The notes beneath the pieces are model-generated. The model searched no databases. It saw nothing but the letters and a program-made list of their open reading frames with translations, and was not told where the DNA came from. Of a DNA stretch of 64,000 nt, positions 8,762 to 19,409 are shown one piece after another. How positions within the stretch are numbered: position 1 is the stretch's first letter; the number at the start of each line of letters is the position of its first letter. The position numbers and the translations under genes were made by a program. The DNA comes from DASSQJ01 sp963772645 (GTDB taxonomy: Bacteria > Actinomycetota > Actinomycetes > Actinomycetales > Dermatophilaceae), in contig CAVYYD010000011.1 of the NCBI GenBank assembly GCA_963772645.1, positions 248,001 through 312,000 on the forward strand, given 5' to 3'.

Positions 8762-9956
8762 GTGAACTCAACCGGCCCGGCACCGGGGTCGCAGGCTTCG
8801 CTGCGGGAGATGAACCGCCTGCGGGTCCTCGACGCCGTCCGTGAGCACGGGGCACTGACCCAGGTGGAGATCGCGGGCGTCACCGGCCTCTCGGCGGCGA
8901 CCGTCTCCAACCTCGTCAGGGAGCTCGACGCGGCGGGAGCGGTGCAGCTGACCCCGAGCATCCGCAACGGGCGCCGGGCGGTGCAGGTCTCGGTCGTCAC
9001 CTCCGACGGGCTCGTCGGCGCCGCGGTGTTCGGCGACCGCGACGTGCGGGTCGCGATCGCCACCGCCGGCACCGCCGAGCTGGTCAGCCAGAAGCGGATG
9101 CCGCTGCCCGCCGACCACGCCGCGGACGAGGGCATGGCCCGGGCCGCGCGGATGGTCCAGGAGATGGTCGAGGCCAGTGGTCACCGGATGGGCGACGTCG
9201 GGGCGATGGTCGTCGGGCTGCCGGCCCCGATCGACACGGTCTCCGGTGAGGTGGGCTCCACGGGCATCCTCCCCGGCTGGCGCGGGGTGCCGGTGGCGGG
9301 CGCGATGGAGGTCGCCTACGGGATGCCGGTCCAGCTCGACAACACCGCGAACCTCGCCGCCATCGGTGAGGCCAGGTACGGTGCGCTGCAGGGCGTCTCG
9401 ACCGGGGTGTACCTCAAGATGTCGTACGGCGTGGGCGCCGGGCTGATCGTCGGCGGCGAGCTGTTCCGGGGCAGCGCCGGCACGGCCGGGGAGATCGGGC
9501 ACGTGACGATCGACGAGAACGGGCCGATCTGCCGATGCGGCAACCGCGGCTGCCTCGACACCTTCGTCGGCGCCGCGTGCGGTGCTCGCGGCGCTCCGCC
9601 CCTCGCACGGGTCGCTGACCCTGCGCGACGTCATCTCCCGCGCCCTCGCCGGGGACCTCGGCTGCCGCCGGGTGCTCGAGGACTCCGGGCGCCACGTCGG
9701 GGTCGCCCTCGCCGGCGTCGTCAACCTGCTCAACCCCGAGGTCGTCGTCCTCGGCGGCCAGATCGCCCGGGTCGGGGAGATCGTCCTGCGGCCGATGCGC
9801 GAGGCCGTCGAGCGCTGCGCGGTGCCGAGCGCGGCCGCGTCGCTCGACCTGAGGCTGGGTACCCTCGGGCCCGAGGAGGCCGACGTCCGCGGGGCCCTCG
9901 CCCTCGCCGACCAGGTCCGCAGGGAGGCGGACCTGGCCGCCCTGAACGCGATGTGA
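8762..9956 (+). CDS. ROK-family transcriptional regulator (XylR-like), one frame break
   Basis: The N-terminus is a winged helix (LTQVEIAGVTGLSAATVSNLVREL). It is followed by a ROK sugar-kinase-like domain with GLPAPIDTVSGEVG, the zinc motif CRCGNRGCLDT and, after the break, VVNLLNPEVVVLGGQI. Residues up to FVGAA are in one frame; from about 9578 the protein continues as AVLAALRPSHGSLTLRDVIS in another frame, ending at TGA 9954-9956. One base is lost or gained at 9575-9581. It lies directly upstream of the XylFGH-type operon on the same strand, and ROK proteins in this context usually repress pentose genes until sugar binds. Confidence 0.88.
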
Positions 9957-9987
9957 ACCAAACGTGACCGGATCGTTGTCTCAAAAC

Positions 9988-10012
9988 CTTGTATTCAAGT
10001 CTTGACGCCAAG
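9988..10012. promoter_or_regulatory. Tandem palindromic operator upstream of xylF
   Basis: Two palindromes of form CTTG-N4-CAAG stand side by side: 9988-9999 (spacer TATT) and 10001-10012 (spacer ACGC), separated by one base, giving a 13-bp centre-to-centre distance. The second overlaps the predicted -35 (TTGACG, 10002-10007). This is an expected arrangement for repression by the adjacent ROK protein; binding is inferred. Confidence 0.55.
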
Positions 10013-10030
10013 GGATGGGACGGGTTGAAT
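10002..10030 (+). promoter_or_regulatory. Predicted sigma-70-type promoter of the xylFGH operon
   Basis: TTGACG at 10002-10007 and TTGAAT at 10025-10030 are 17 bp apart, matching a consensus -35 and a weak -10. About 45 nt of leader and the ribosome site AGGAGA lie before ATG 10082. The tandem palindromes cover the -35. Confidence 0.45.
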
Positions 10031-10081
10031 CCGGAGGAGCCGCACCACAGAGGCTGCGGACGTCATGGCATAGGAGATCGC

Positions 10082-11176
10082 ATGACCACTCGATTCATCC
10101 GCGTCGCCGGTGCCGCGCTCGCACTCGGCCTGAGCACGTCGGCCCTGGCCGCCTGCGGGAGCGACAACTCCGGCGGTGGCTCCAGCTCCACCGCCGGCTC
10201 CACCGCCGCCGGTGGCGCCAAGAAGATCGCACTGCTCCTCCCGGAGAACAAGACCGCGCGCTACGAGGCGTTCGACCGGCCGATGTTCGAGGCCGCGGTC
10301 AAGGCCGCGTGCGCGGACTGCGAGGTCATCTACAGCAACGCCGAGCAGGACGCCGCCAAGCAGCAGCAGCAGGCCGAGGCCGCCATCACCCAGGGCGTCG
10401 ACGTGCTGGTCCTCGACGCGGTCGACGGCAAGTCGGCCGCGACCATCGTCAACAACGCCAAGTCCCAGGGCGTCCCGGTGGTTGCCTACGACCGCTTCGT
10501 CGCCGGCTCGGACTACTACGTCTCGTTCGACAACCAGAAGGTCGGTGAGCTCCAGGGCAAGGGTCTCGTCGACGCGATGAAGGCCGCCGGCAACACCAGC
10601 GGCGACATCGTCATGATCAACGGCTCGCCCACCGACGCCAACGCCGCCGACTTCAAGAAGGGCGCGCACAGCGTCCTCGACAGCAGCGGCTACACGATCG
10701 CCGCCGAGTACGACACCCCCGACTGGAGCCCCGACAAGGCCCAGTCCTGGATGGAGAGCCAGATCGGCACCCTCAAGGGCAAGCTGGTCGGCGTCTACGC
10801 GGCGAACGACGGCACGGCCGGCGGCGCCATCGCGGCGCTGAAGTCCGGTGGCGTCAACCCGCTGCCGCCGGTGACCGGCCAGGACGCCGAGCTCGCCGCC
10901 ATCCAGCGGATCATCGCCGGCGACCAGGCGCTGACCATCTACAAGGCGATCAAGCCCGAGGCCGAGGACGCCGCCAAGGCTGCCCTGGCCCTGTCGAACA
11001 AGCAGAAGCCGGAGGCCGCGACCGACAAGGAGGGCGTCCCCGCGACGCTGCTCGCGCCAGTGGTGGTCACGAAGGACAACATCAAGGACACTGTTGTCGC
11101 CGATGGCTTCTACAAGGTCAGCGACATCTGCACGGCTGAGTACGCCAAGGCCTGCGCCGCGGCCGGACTCAGCTGA
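10082..11176 (+). CDS. xylF: Sugar ABC transporter substrate-binding lipoprotein (XylF-like)
   Basis: A 364-residue periplasmic-binding-fold lipoprotein. A lipoprotein signal ends with the lipobox LAAC (about residues 21-24) followed by a flexible Gly/Ser linker. The mature part (KIALLLPENKTARYEAFDRP, then VLDAVDGKSAATIV and PPVTGQDAELAAIQRIIAGD) matches the D-xylose-binding group of cluster B proteins. ATG 10082 follows AGGAGATCGC; upstream in-frame starts would destroy the signal peptide. It is the first gene of an apparent three-gene operon with an ATPase and a permease. Confidence 0.85.
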   Translation: MTTRFIRVAGAALALGLSTSALAACGSDNSGGGSSSTAGSTAAGGAKKIALLLPENKTARYEAFDRPMFEAAVKAACADCEVIYSNAEQDAAKQQQQAEAAITQGVDVLVLDAVDGKSAATIVNNAKSQGVPVVAYDRFVAGSDYYVSFDNQKVGELQGKGLVDAMKAAGNTSGDIVMINGSPTDANAADFKKGAHSVLDSSGYTIAAEYDTPDWSPDKAQSWMESQIGTLKGKLVGVYAANDGTAGGAIAALKSGGVNPLPPVTGQDAELAAIQRIIAGDQALTIYKAIKPEAEDAAKAALALSNKQKPEAATDKEGVPATLLAPVVVTKDNIKDTVVADGFYKVSDICTAEYAKACAAAGLS

Positions 11177-11209
11177 GCAGTCCCGTCCTCACGAAGGAGT
11201 GAGCCGAGA

Positions 11210-12007
11210 GTGAGCACCACCACCGACCCGGCGCCCGTGCTGTCGATGACCGGCGTGTCGAAACGCTTCGGGGCCGTCCAGGCCCTCAAGGACATCGAGT
11301 TCCACGTCGGCGCCGGGGAGGTGGTGGCACTCGTCGGCGACAACGGCGCCGGGAAGTCCACCCTCGTCAAGGCGATCGCGGGCGTCTACACCCCCGACTC
11401 CGGCGAGGTGATCTTCGACGGCAAGCGGGTCAACATCCACTCGCCGTCGCAGGCGCAGTCGCTGGGGATCGCCACCGTCTTCCAGGACCTCGCGCTCTGC
11501 GACAACCTCGACGTCGTCGGCAACCTCTTCCTCGGCAACGAGGTGGTCCGGGGGCGGGCGCTCGACGAGGTGTCGATGGAGCAGGAGTCCTGGAAGCTGC
11601 TCCGTGAGCTGAGCGCGAAGATCCCCAGCGTCCGGATCCCGGTCGCCAGCCTCTCCGGCGGCCAGCGCCAGACCGTCGCGATCGCCCGCTCGCTGCTCGG
11701 CGACCCGAAGGTCGTCATGCTCGACGAGCCGACCGCTGCCCTCGGGGTGGCCCAGACCGCCGAGGTGCTCAACCTCGTCGAGAGGCTGCGCGAGCGCGGG
11801 CTCGGGGTCATCCTCATCAGCCACAACATGTCAGACGTCATGGCGGTGGCCGACCGGGTGTCGGTCCTGCGGCTCGGCCAGAACAACGGCGAGTTCCACG
11901 TCGCCGACACCAACACCCAGGAGATCATCGCCGCCATCACCGGGGCCAGCACCAACGCCGTCACGGCCCGCGCCGCCCGCAAGACCCCCCAGGAGGAGCA
12001 GTCGTGA
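11210..12007 (+). CDS. xylG: Sugar ABC transporter ATPase (single-domain XylG-like)
   Basis: A 265-residue ABC ATPase that powers sugar import. Walker A is GDNGAGKST, the signature is SGGQRQTVAIAR and Walker B is VVMLDEPTAAL. Classical XylG and RbsA have two ATPase domains in about 500 residues; here there is one, so the transporter should use a homodimer, as in several actinobacterial systems. GTG 11210 follows GAAGGAGTGAGCC. The TGA overlaps the permease start (GTGA). Confidence 0.85.
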   Translation: MSTTTDPAPVLSMTGVSKRFGAVQALKDIEFHVGAGEVVALVGDNGAGKSTLVKAIAGVYTPDSGEVIFDGKRVNIHSPSQAQSLGIATVFQDLALCDNLDVVGNLFLGNEVVRGRALDEVSMEQESWKLLRELSAKIPSVRIPVASLSGGQRQTVAIARSLLGDPKVVMLDEPTAALGVAQTAEVLNLVERLRERGLGVILISHNMSDVMAVADRVSVLRLGQNNGEFHVADTNTQEIIAAITGASTNAVTARAARKTPQEEQS

Positions 12008-13281
12008 GCACCCCGCAGACCCCGCCCCAGACGTCCTCGACCGACGCGGCGTCCGCGGTCCCCTCCGACCTGCAGGACGAGCGGCTCATCGCCTCCAAGG
12101 GCGTCGGCGGCTGGCTGTCCGCCACCTGGGAGCGGATCAAGTCCGGGGACCTGGGCTCGCTCCCGGTCGTCGTCGGCCTCATCCTCATCTGGGGCGTCTT
12201 CTACGCCCTGAACCCGGCGTTCCTCTCCAGCCGCAACCTCGTCAACCTCGTCCTGCAGATGGTGCCGGTCGGCACGATCGCGCTCGGCATCGTGCTCGTC
12301 CTCCTCCTCGGCGAGATCGACCTGTCGGTCGGGTCGATGTCCGGGCTGTCCGGCGCGATCCTCGCGGTGATGTTCGTCAACAAGGGACTGCCGGTCTGGC
12401 TGGCCGTCGCGACGGCCCTCGCGGCCGGTGCCGTGACCGGGCTGCTCTACGGGATGCTGTTCAACCGGTTCGGGGTCCCCAGCTTCGTCATCTCCCTCGC
12501 CGGCCTGCTCGCGCTGCTCGGCCTCCAGCTGACCGTGCTCGGCACCGACGGCACGATCAACATCCCGTTCGAGTCCGGGCTGGTCCGCTTCGCCTCGCAG
12601 CTCTTCCTGCCGGCGTGGCTCGCGTACACGATCGCGATCGGGATCCCGGTGATCTACTTCCTCGCCCGGCTCCAGGTGAACACCCGGCGGGTCAAGGCGG
12701 GCCTGTCCGCGGCGTCCGCGTCGTTGGTCGCGCTGCGGGCGGGGCTGCTCGGGGTGCTCCTCGTCGTCGCCGTGGCGGTCCTCAACCGGGACCGCGGCGT
12801 GTCGTACATGGTCCTGCTCTTCTTCGCCCTGGTCGTGCTCACCGACCTGGCGATCCGCCGGACGACGTGGGGCCGCTCGGTGCTGGCCATCGGCGGCAAC
12901 GTCGAGGCGGCGCGCCGCGCCGGCATCAACGTCCGGCGGATCTACGTCTCGGTCTTCGCCCTCTGCTCCACGTTCGCGGCGCTCGGGGGCATCCTCGCCG
13001 CGGCCCGGCTCGCCTCGGCGAACCAGAGCAGCGGCGGTGCCGACACCAACCTCAACGCGATCGCGGCCGCGGTCATCGGCGGCACCTCGCTCTTCGGCGG
13101 CCGCGGGTCTGCCTACTCGGCCCTCGTCGGCATCCTCGTCATCTGGTCGATCAGCAACGGCCTGGCCCTGCTCTCGGTGTCCGCGAACGTGCGGTACATC
13201 GTCACCGGAGCGGTCCTCCTCCTCGCCGTCGTCATCGACAGCCTGAGCCGGCGCAGCCGCGCCGCCCACGGGCGCGCCTGA
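12004..13281 (+). CDS. xylH: Sugar ABC transporter permease (XylH-like)
   Basis: A 425-residue permease of the BPD_transp_2 family with about ten or more hydrophobic segments. GEIDLSVGSMSGLSGAI near residue 105 is the conserved family motif. The C-terminal segment AVIGGTSLFGGRGSAYSALVG is also typical. A 45-residue hydrophilic N-terminus precedes the first membrane helix. It overlaps xylG by 4 bp and closes the operon. Confidence 0.87.
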   Translation: MSTPQTPPQTSSTDAASAVPSDLQDERLIASKGVGGWLSATWERIKSGDLGSLPVVVGLILIWGVFYALNPAFLSSRNLVNLVLQMVPVGTIALGIVLVLLLGEIDLSVGSMSGLSGAILAVMFVNKGLPVWLAVATALAAGAVTGLLYGMLFNRFGVPSFVISLAGLLALLGLQLTVLGTDGTINIPFESGLVRFASQLFLPAWLAYTIAIGIPVIYFLARLQVNTRRVKAGLSAASASLVALRAGLLGVLLVVAVAVLNRDRGVSYMVLLFFALVVLTDLAIRRTTWGRSVLAIGGNVEAARRAGINVRRIYVSVFALCSTFAALGGILAAARLASANQSSGGADTNLNAIAAAVIGGTSLFGGRGSAYSALVGILVIWSISNGLALLSVSANVRYIVTGAVLLLAVVIDSLSRRSRAAHGRA

Positions 13282-13330
13282 CCGGGCGGCCCCGGGGGTC
13301 CCGGTACGCCGGATCCCTCCCACGGCACAG

Positions 13331-13360
13331 GCTCGCCCCGCGTAGCATCGCGGGGTGAGC
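13331..13360. promoter_or_regulatory. 12-bp inverted repeat framing a -10 element and start codon
   Basis: GCTCGCCCCGCG (13331-13342) and CGCGGGGTGAGC (13349-13360) are inverted copies with one mismatch, separated by TAGCAT (13343-13348). TAGCAT is a good -10 and ends 6 nt before the GTG at 13355, so the transcript should be leaderless and the right arm forms its first bases. It could be a repressor site. Confidence 0.45.
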
Positions 13361-14259
13361 CTGTCCGACCTCTCGCGCTGCTCCGCCGCGGCCCGGTACC
13401 GGGGTGAGTCGCTCGCGGGGTCCGCGCCGGTCGCGTCCCGGTGGCTGCTCGTCGAGCACCAGGGTCCGTGGTCGAAGGACCCGCTGGAGACCCCGCCGCT
13501 GCACGGCCGCGCCGGCCGCGAGCTCGAGGAGATCTGCTCGCAGGTGGGGGGCCGCGCGCTCCTCGTCCGCCGTCCCCAGCGCCGCGGCCCCGACGGCGAA
13601 GGGCTGATGTGGTGGGCGGTCGACACGGTGCGCGGCACCCGGGTGCGGGGCACCTGGCGCACGGCCGACGACCTCCTCGCGGCGGCGCGCTCCCTGGGGG
13701 CGGCCCTCACCGCGAGTGACGAGGACGCCGACCCGATGCTGCTCGTCTGCACCCAGGGCACCCGCGACGCCTGCTGCGCCGTGCGCGGCCGACCGGTCGT
13801 CGCCCGGCTCGCCAAGGAGTGGCCGGAGGAGACGTGGGAATGTACCCACCTCGGGGGCCACCGGTTCTCCGGCACCCTGCTGGCCCTCCCGGCCGGCGCC
13901 TGCCTCGGCTACCTCGACCCCGACACCGCCGTCGACACCGTCCGGGACCTGCTCCGCGGCCGGGTGCCGGCCACCCACCTGCGGGGGGTGACCCGCTGGG
14001 AGCCGGCGGTGCAGGCCGCGCTCGCGGCGGCGCTCGACGCGTTCGGCCCGGCCGAGCTCGACGACGCCGTGCCCGGCGGGCGGTCGAGGCCCGGGGGACG
14101 ACGACGACGGTCGAGGTCCTCGGCCGGGGCGAGGTGCCGCCGCGGGTCCTCGTCGAGGTCGTCGAGGAGGCCCTGCCCGACACGGCGCTCAGCTGTGGCG
14201 GCCGGCCCAAGCCGCACCGGGCCTGGCGGGCGACGGTGCGTGCCGCCGCCGCCTCCTGA
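13355..14259 (+). CDS. Sucrase/ferredoxin-like family protein, one frame break
   Basis: About 300 residues. The segment VCTQGTRDACCAVRGRPVVA and the later WECTHLGGHRFSGTLLALP are the cysteine/histidine motifs of the sucrase-ferredoxin-like (thioredoxin-like [2Fe-2S]) family. The frame holds to about AVPGG, then continues as AVEARGTTTTVEVLGRGEV in a different frame to TGA 14257-14259, so a single base error lies at 14078-14082. Role: probable iron-sulphur redox protein; the enzymatic function is uncertain. Confidence 0.8.
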
Positions 14260-14364
14260 CCGCCCTGCCGGGACCGTCCGCGACCGGAGCGACCCGTCCG
14301 GCCCCGGGGGCGGGGCTCGGGGGCATGGTGGAGATGCCACGTCCCCGGCAGAGAGGATCCAGCG

Positions 14365-14665
14365 ATGCCCGACGACCTGTACGACGAGGAGCTCGAGCGC
14401 CGACGGGCCCGTGACGCGGCCCTGCAGGACGTCGTCGACGACCTCGTCCGCCGCGGCGAGGGTCGCCCGTACCACGAGGTCGCGGGCCGACGCTCGAGGC
14501 CACGCTCGCCGAACGCGGCCTGCCGCCGATGCCGGAGCGGCTGGCTCGACGCGGTCGCCTCCTCGGCGACGATCGGTGACCCGTACGTCGTGTCGACGCT
14601 ACACCGAGCGCGCGGAGGACGTCCCCGCGGCCAAGGACCGGCACACCGGCTACTCGCTGGAGTAG
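14365..14665 (+). CDS. Small actinobacterial hypothetical protein (three frame breaks)
   Basis: Starts ATG 14365 (MPDDLYDEELERRRARDAAL) after AGAGAGGATCCAGCG. A coherent protein of about 100 residues appears only when frames are joined: ...DDLVRRGEGRPYHEVA, then TLEATLAERGLPPMPER, then WLDAVASSATIGDPYVVS, then RYTERAEDVPAAKD to TAG 14663-14665. Breaks are near 14480, 14542 and 14600. No domain is recognised; the sequence is charged and probably cytosolic. Coding character in each joined piece supports a real gene. Confidence 0.55.
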
Positions 14666-14754
14666 CGCAGGCATCATCCTCATCCTCCCCGACCCTTGGA
14701 GACCGGGGGTGGCGAGGGCGTGCTTCCCGCGCCGCGCGGTGCCAGAGTGTGGGG

Positions 14755-16471
<1,717 letters not shown>

Positions 16472-16482
<11 letters not shown>

Positions 16483-18666
16483 CCGTCGCGCCGCGGGCTC
16501 GACCGGGACCGCTCGTGACGCGAGGGGCGGGCTCCGTCGGGGACACGCGGAGCGGGCACGGCTCCGCCGGTGACGAGCGAGGTCCGCAGCGGCTCGGCCG
16601 CGCAGGTGCGGCCCGGGTCGCGGGGCGGGTGTCGATGCGGGCGCCGTTGACGATCGAGACGTCGTCGTAGGAGGGCCGGCCCTCGACGACGTCGTGGAAC
16701 TGGTAGCGGGTCAGCGAGGTGAGCCGGCAGTCGGTGCCGAAGGTCAGGACGTCGAACGAGGACGGCTGCCCGACGAGCTCCTCGCCGGGGCCGTCGCCGA
16801 TGTAGTGGCTGAACGGGCCGCCGCCGGTGAACGTGCCGGTCTGGATGCGGTTGCCCTCGAGGTCCTGGACGTGGATGTGCCCGTTGAGCAGCACGCCACC
16901 GTGCAGGCCCTGGACGGCCCACGGCTCGTGGCTCGCCACGACGTCCGGCTCGGCGCGGTCGGCGAACGCGGCGGCGAAGGCGGCCCGGGCCGGGGCCTGC
17001 TTGGCCGCGGACCCGGTTCCGGAGTCACCGAACCACCGGGGGTCGTTGAAGCCGGCGATGCGTGACCCCGCCGATCGAGACCTCGGTGTAGCCGCCGTCC
17101 GGCGGCTGGAGCAGGACGACGTTCGGGGACCTGCGCCATCCGGCGCAGCAGCGCGGTGTCGGTGGCCGAGGTCGCGTCGTGGTTGCCGCGCACGAAGAGG
17201 TAGGGCACGCCGAGCGACTCGATGCCGGAGAACATGTCCGCCGCGGCGGCCTCCTCGACGGTCCCGAAGTTGACGAGGTCGCCGGTGTCGATGACCGCGT
17301 CGATGCTGTCCTCCTGCACGATCGTCCGCATCAGCGAGTACTGGTTGGCGCCGTGGATGTCGCTGACGAAGAGCAGCCGCAGCGCGGGGTCGGACTCCAG
17401 CGACCCGGCCGCGTACTTCTGCTGGAGCGCCGTCGAGAGGGCGAGGAGGTTGCGCAGGTACGGGGCGACCTGCGCGGCGCGGGTCTCGACGTCGCCGAGG
17501 AGGCCCTCGTTGCGCTGCAGCGTGCCGAGGACCTCGGTGGCGGTGAAGCTGCCCTGCCGGGCCGGCTGGTACGTCGTCCAGATCGCCGCCGTCGTGCCGA
17601 CCGTCGCGACGAGCCAGGCCGCGGCGGCCGAGGCGAGGAGCACCGGAGGCGGCCGGCGGCGGCGCAGCGTGCTCCACCCACCGAGGGCGAGCAGGGCGGC
17701 GGCGAGCGCGCCGAGGGCGAACCGGAGCACGACCTGGACCCCGGCGTCGCGGATGGCGTTGCTCAGCTCCTCCGGGCCGGGGCGCAGCGCCGAGAGGCTG
17801 ATGCCGGGCCGGGACAGGACGTCGGAGATCGTCGCCTTGACCTGCGGGACGGCGTCGATGCCCGGTGCGAGGCCGGAGAAGGAGACGACGACGTCGCCGA
17901 AGGTGGTCGTCGCGACGAGGTCACCGGCGCGGGCCGGGGAGGCGTCGAGGGAGACGGTGGCCTGGTAGTTGCGGGTCTGGGCGGTGACGGGCGCGAGCTG
18001 GGTGGCGGCGATGCCGGCCCCCACGCAGGCGGCGGCGAGGAGCCCGGTGCCGAGGACGTGCCGGACCCGGTCCGACCCGACCCGGTGGCCGGCCCACCAC
18101 CAGACGCCGAGCGCGGTGACGAGCGGCCACAGCACCGTCATCGCGGCGACCACCCGCTCGTGCAGGCCGAAGGCCCCGCCGTCGAGGCCGACGGCGAGCG
18201 ACCCGACGGCGAGCACGAGCAGGGCGCCCGCCGGCCAGGCCACCCGGCGGGAGAGCACCGGCGGCCCGCCGTCGCGCGCGGCGAGCAGCGGCCACACCGC
18301 GAGCAGCGCGAACGACACCGCGGCGACCACGAGGTGCCCGGCCGAGGACTCGGCCCGCGAGGGCAGCGGCACCGCCGCCACGGCCAGCGTGGCGACGCCG
18401 CCGAGGGCGAGCGCGACCCGTCCTGGGCGCCGGGCGTCGCCCAACGCCCACGCCGTGACGAGGTGCCCGACCCCGGTGACGGCGAGCGCGGTCGTCATGA
18501 GCCAGCGGTGCGGGGTCGCGCTCGCGGCGAGCGCGCTGACCGACTCGGCCCGCGGGTCGTAGCCCACCTGGAGACCGGCGGCCCACGTCCAGCCACCGAC
18601 GAGCGCGACCGCCGCCACGGCGGAGCTGAGGACGGCGGCGCGTGGCCGCCCGTCGGACCGGGGCAC
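16472..18666 (-). CDS. DUF998 membrane domain fused to a metallophosphoesterase (two frame breaks)
   Basis: From GTG 18666 the first ~215 residues hold six membrane helices with YDPRAESVSALAASATPHRW, typical of DUF998. Without stop or start codon the frame continues into a seventh helix, an extracytoplasmic region, an eighth helix and a calcineurin-like phosphoesterase: FVSDIHGANQYS, DTGDLVNFG, RGNHDATSATD. Breaks near 17127 and 17061 are needed to reach NDPRWFGDSGTG, SHEPWAVQG and NGHIHVQDLEG before TGA 16472. A membrane-anchored phosphoesterase is well supported. Whether DUF998 and the phosphoesterase are one polypeptide or two genes joined by an error is open. Confidence 0.75.
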
Positions 18667-18671
18667 CTCTC

Positions 18672-18714
18672 CACCCTATGCACCGCCCCGCCCACCGCGC
18701 CGGTGCATAGGGTG
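18672..18714. promoter_or_regulatory. Mirror-image divergent leaderless promoters in a perfect 14-bp inverted repeat
   Basis: CACCCTATGCACCG (18672-18685) and CGGTGCATAGGGTG (18701-18714) are perfect inverted copies 15 nt apart. Each contains TAGGGT reading outward: on the minus strand it lies 6 nt before GTG 18666, on the plus strand 7 nt before ATG 18721. Both genes therefore look leaderless and share a symmetrical control region. Confidence 0.55.
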
Positions 18715-18720
18715 ACGCGC

Positions 18721-19398
18721 ATGGCCTCACTGCCCGCTGCCCTCGGGGAGCCGTTCGCGGGGGTCCTCCTCGACATGGACGGCACGCTCATCGACTCGAT
18801 CGCGTCGGTCGAGCGCTCCTGGCTGCGGTGGTGCCGCGAGTACCGGGTCGACCCCCGGCGGCTGCGGGGCCTGCACGGCGTGACCGCCCGCAACGTCATC
18901 GCCGAACTGCTCCCCCCCGAGCACCGCGAGGAGGCATTCGCGCGGATCGAGGGCATCGAGGTCGCCGACGTCGAGGGCATCGAGGTGCTGCCGGGTGCCG
19001 CCGCGCTGCTCGGGGTGCTGCGGGACGGTCACGTCCCCACCGCGATCGTCACCTCCTCGAGCGCGCCGCTCGCCGAGGCCCGCCTGCGGGCCACCGGGCT
19101 GCCGCACCCGGAGGTCGTCGTCACCGCGTCCGACGTCGCGCGGGGCAAGCCGTGGCCCGACCCCTGGCTCGAGGGGGCGCGCCGGATCGGCGTCGACCCG
19201 GGCGCCTGCCTCGTCGTCGAGGACTCCGTCGCCGGCCTGCGGGCCGCGCGCGCGGCGGGGTGCCGTGGGCTGGTCGCGGTGACGAGCACGACCCTGCGCG
19301 AGGAGCTCGAGCCGGTCTGCGACCTGGTCGTCCGCGACGTCGCCGACCTGCGGTTCGTCGCCGACGGGGGCCTCGCCCGGATGCTCCCGGGGGCCTAG
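18721..19398 (+). CDS. HAD-family phosphatase (sugar-phosphatase type)
   Basis: A 225-residue haloacid-dehalogenase-like hydrolase. Motif I DMDGTLIDS is at residues 18-26 with nucleophile Asp18 and acid/base Asp20. Motif II lies in VTSSSAP, motif III in GKPWPDPWL, and motif IV in VVEDSVAGLRAARAAG. An alpha-helical cap sits between motifs I and II. The pattern resembles sugar-phosphate phosphatases such as GPP or YfbT. No ribosome site precedes ATG 18721, in line with the leaderless promoter. Its TAG stop is also the start of the -10 of the next gene. Confidence 0.88.
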   Translation: MASLPAALGEPFAGVLLDMDGTLIDSIASVERSWLRWCREYRVDPRRLRGLHGVTARNVIAELLPPEHREEAFARIEGIEVADVEGIEVLPGAAALLGVLRDGHVPTAIVTSSSAPLAEARLRATGLPHPEVVVTASDVARGKPWPDPWLEGARRIGVDPGACLVVEDSVAGLRAARAAGCRGLVAVTSTTLREELEPVCDLVVRDVADLRFVADGGLARMLPGA

Positions 19399-19401
19399 GC
19401 T
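19396..19401 (+). promoter_or_regulatory. -10 element inside the stop of the HAD gene
   Basis: TAGGCT overlaps the TAG stop and ends 8 nt before ATG 19410. It would give the FAD dehydrogenase gene its own leaderless or near-leaderless transcript, in addition to read-through from the HAD promoter. Confidence 0.35.
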
Positions 19402-19409
19402 CTCCCCCC

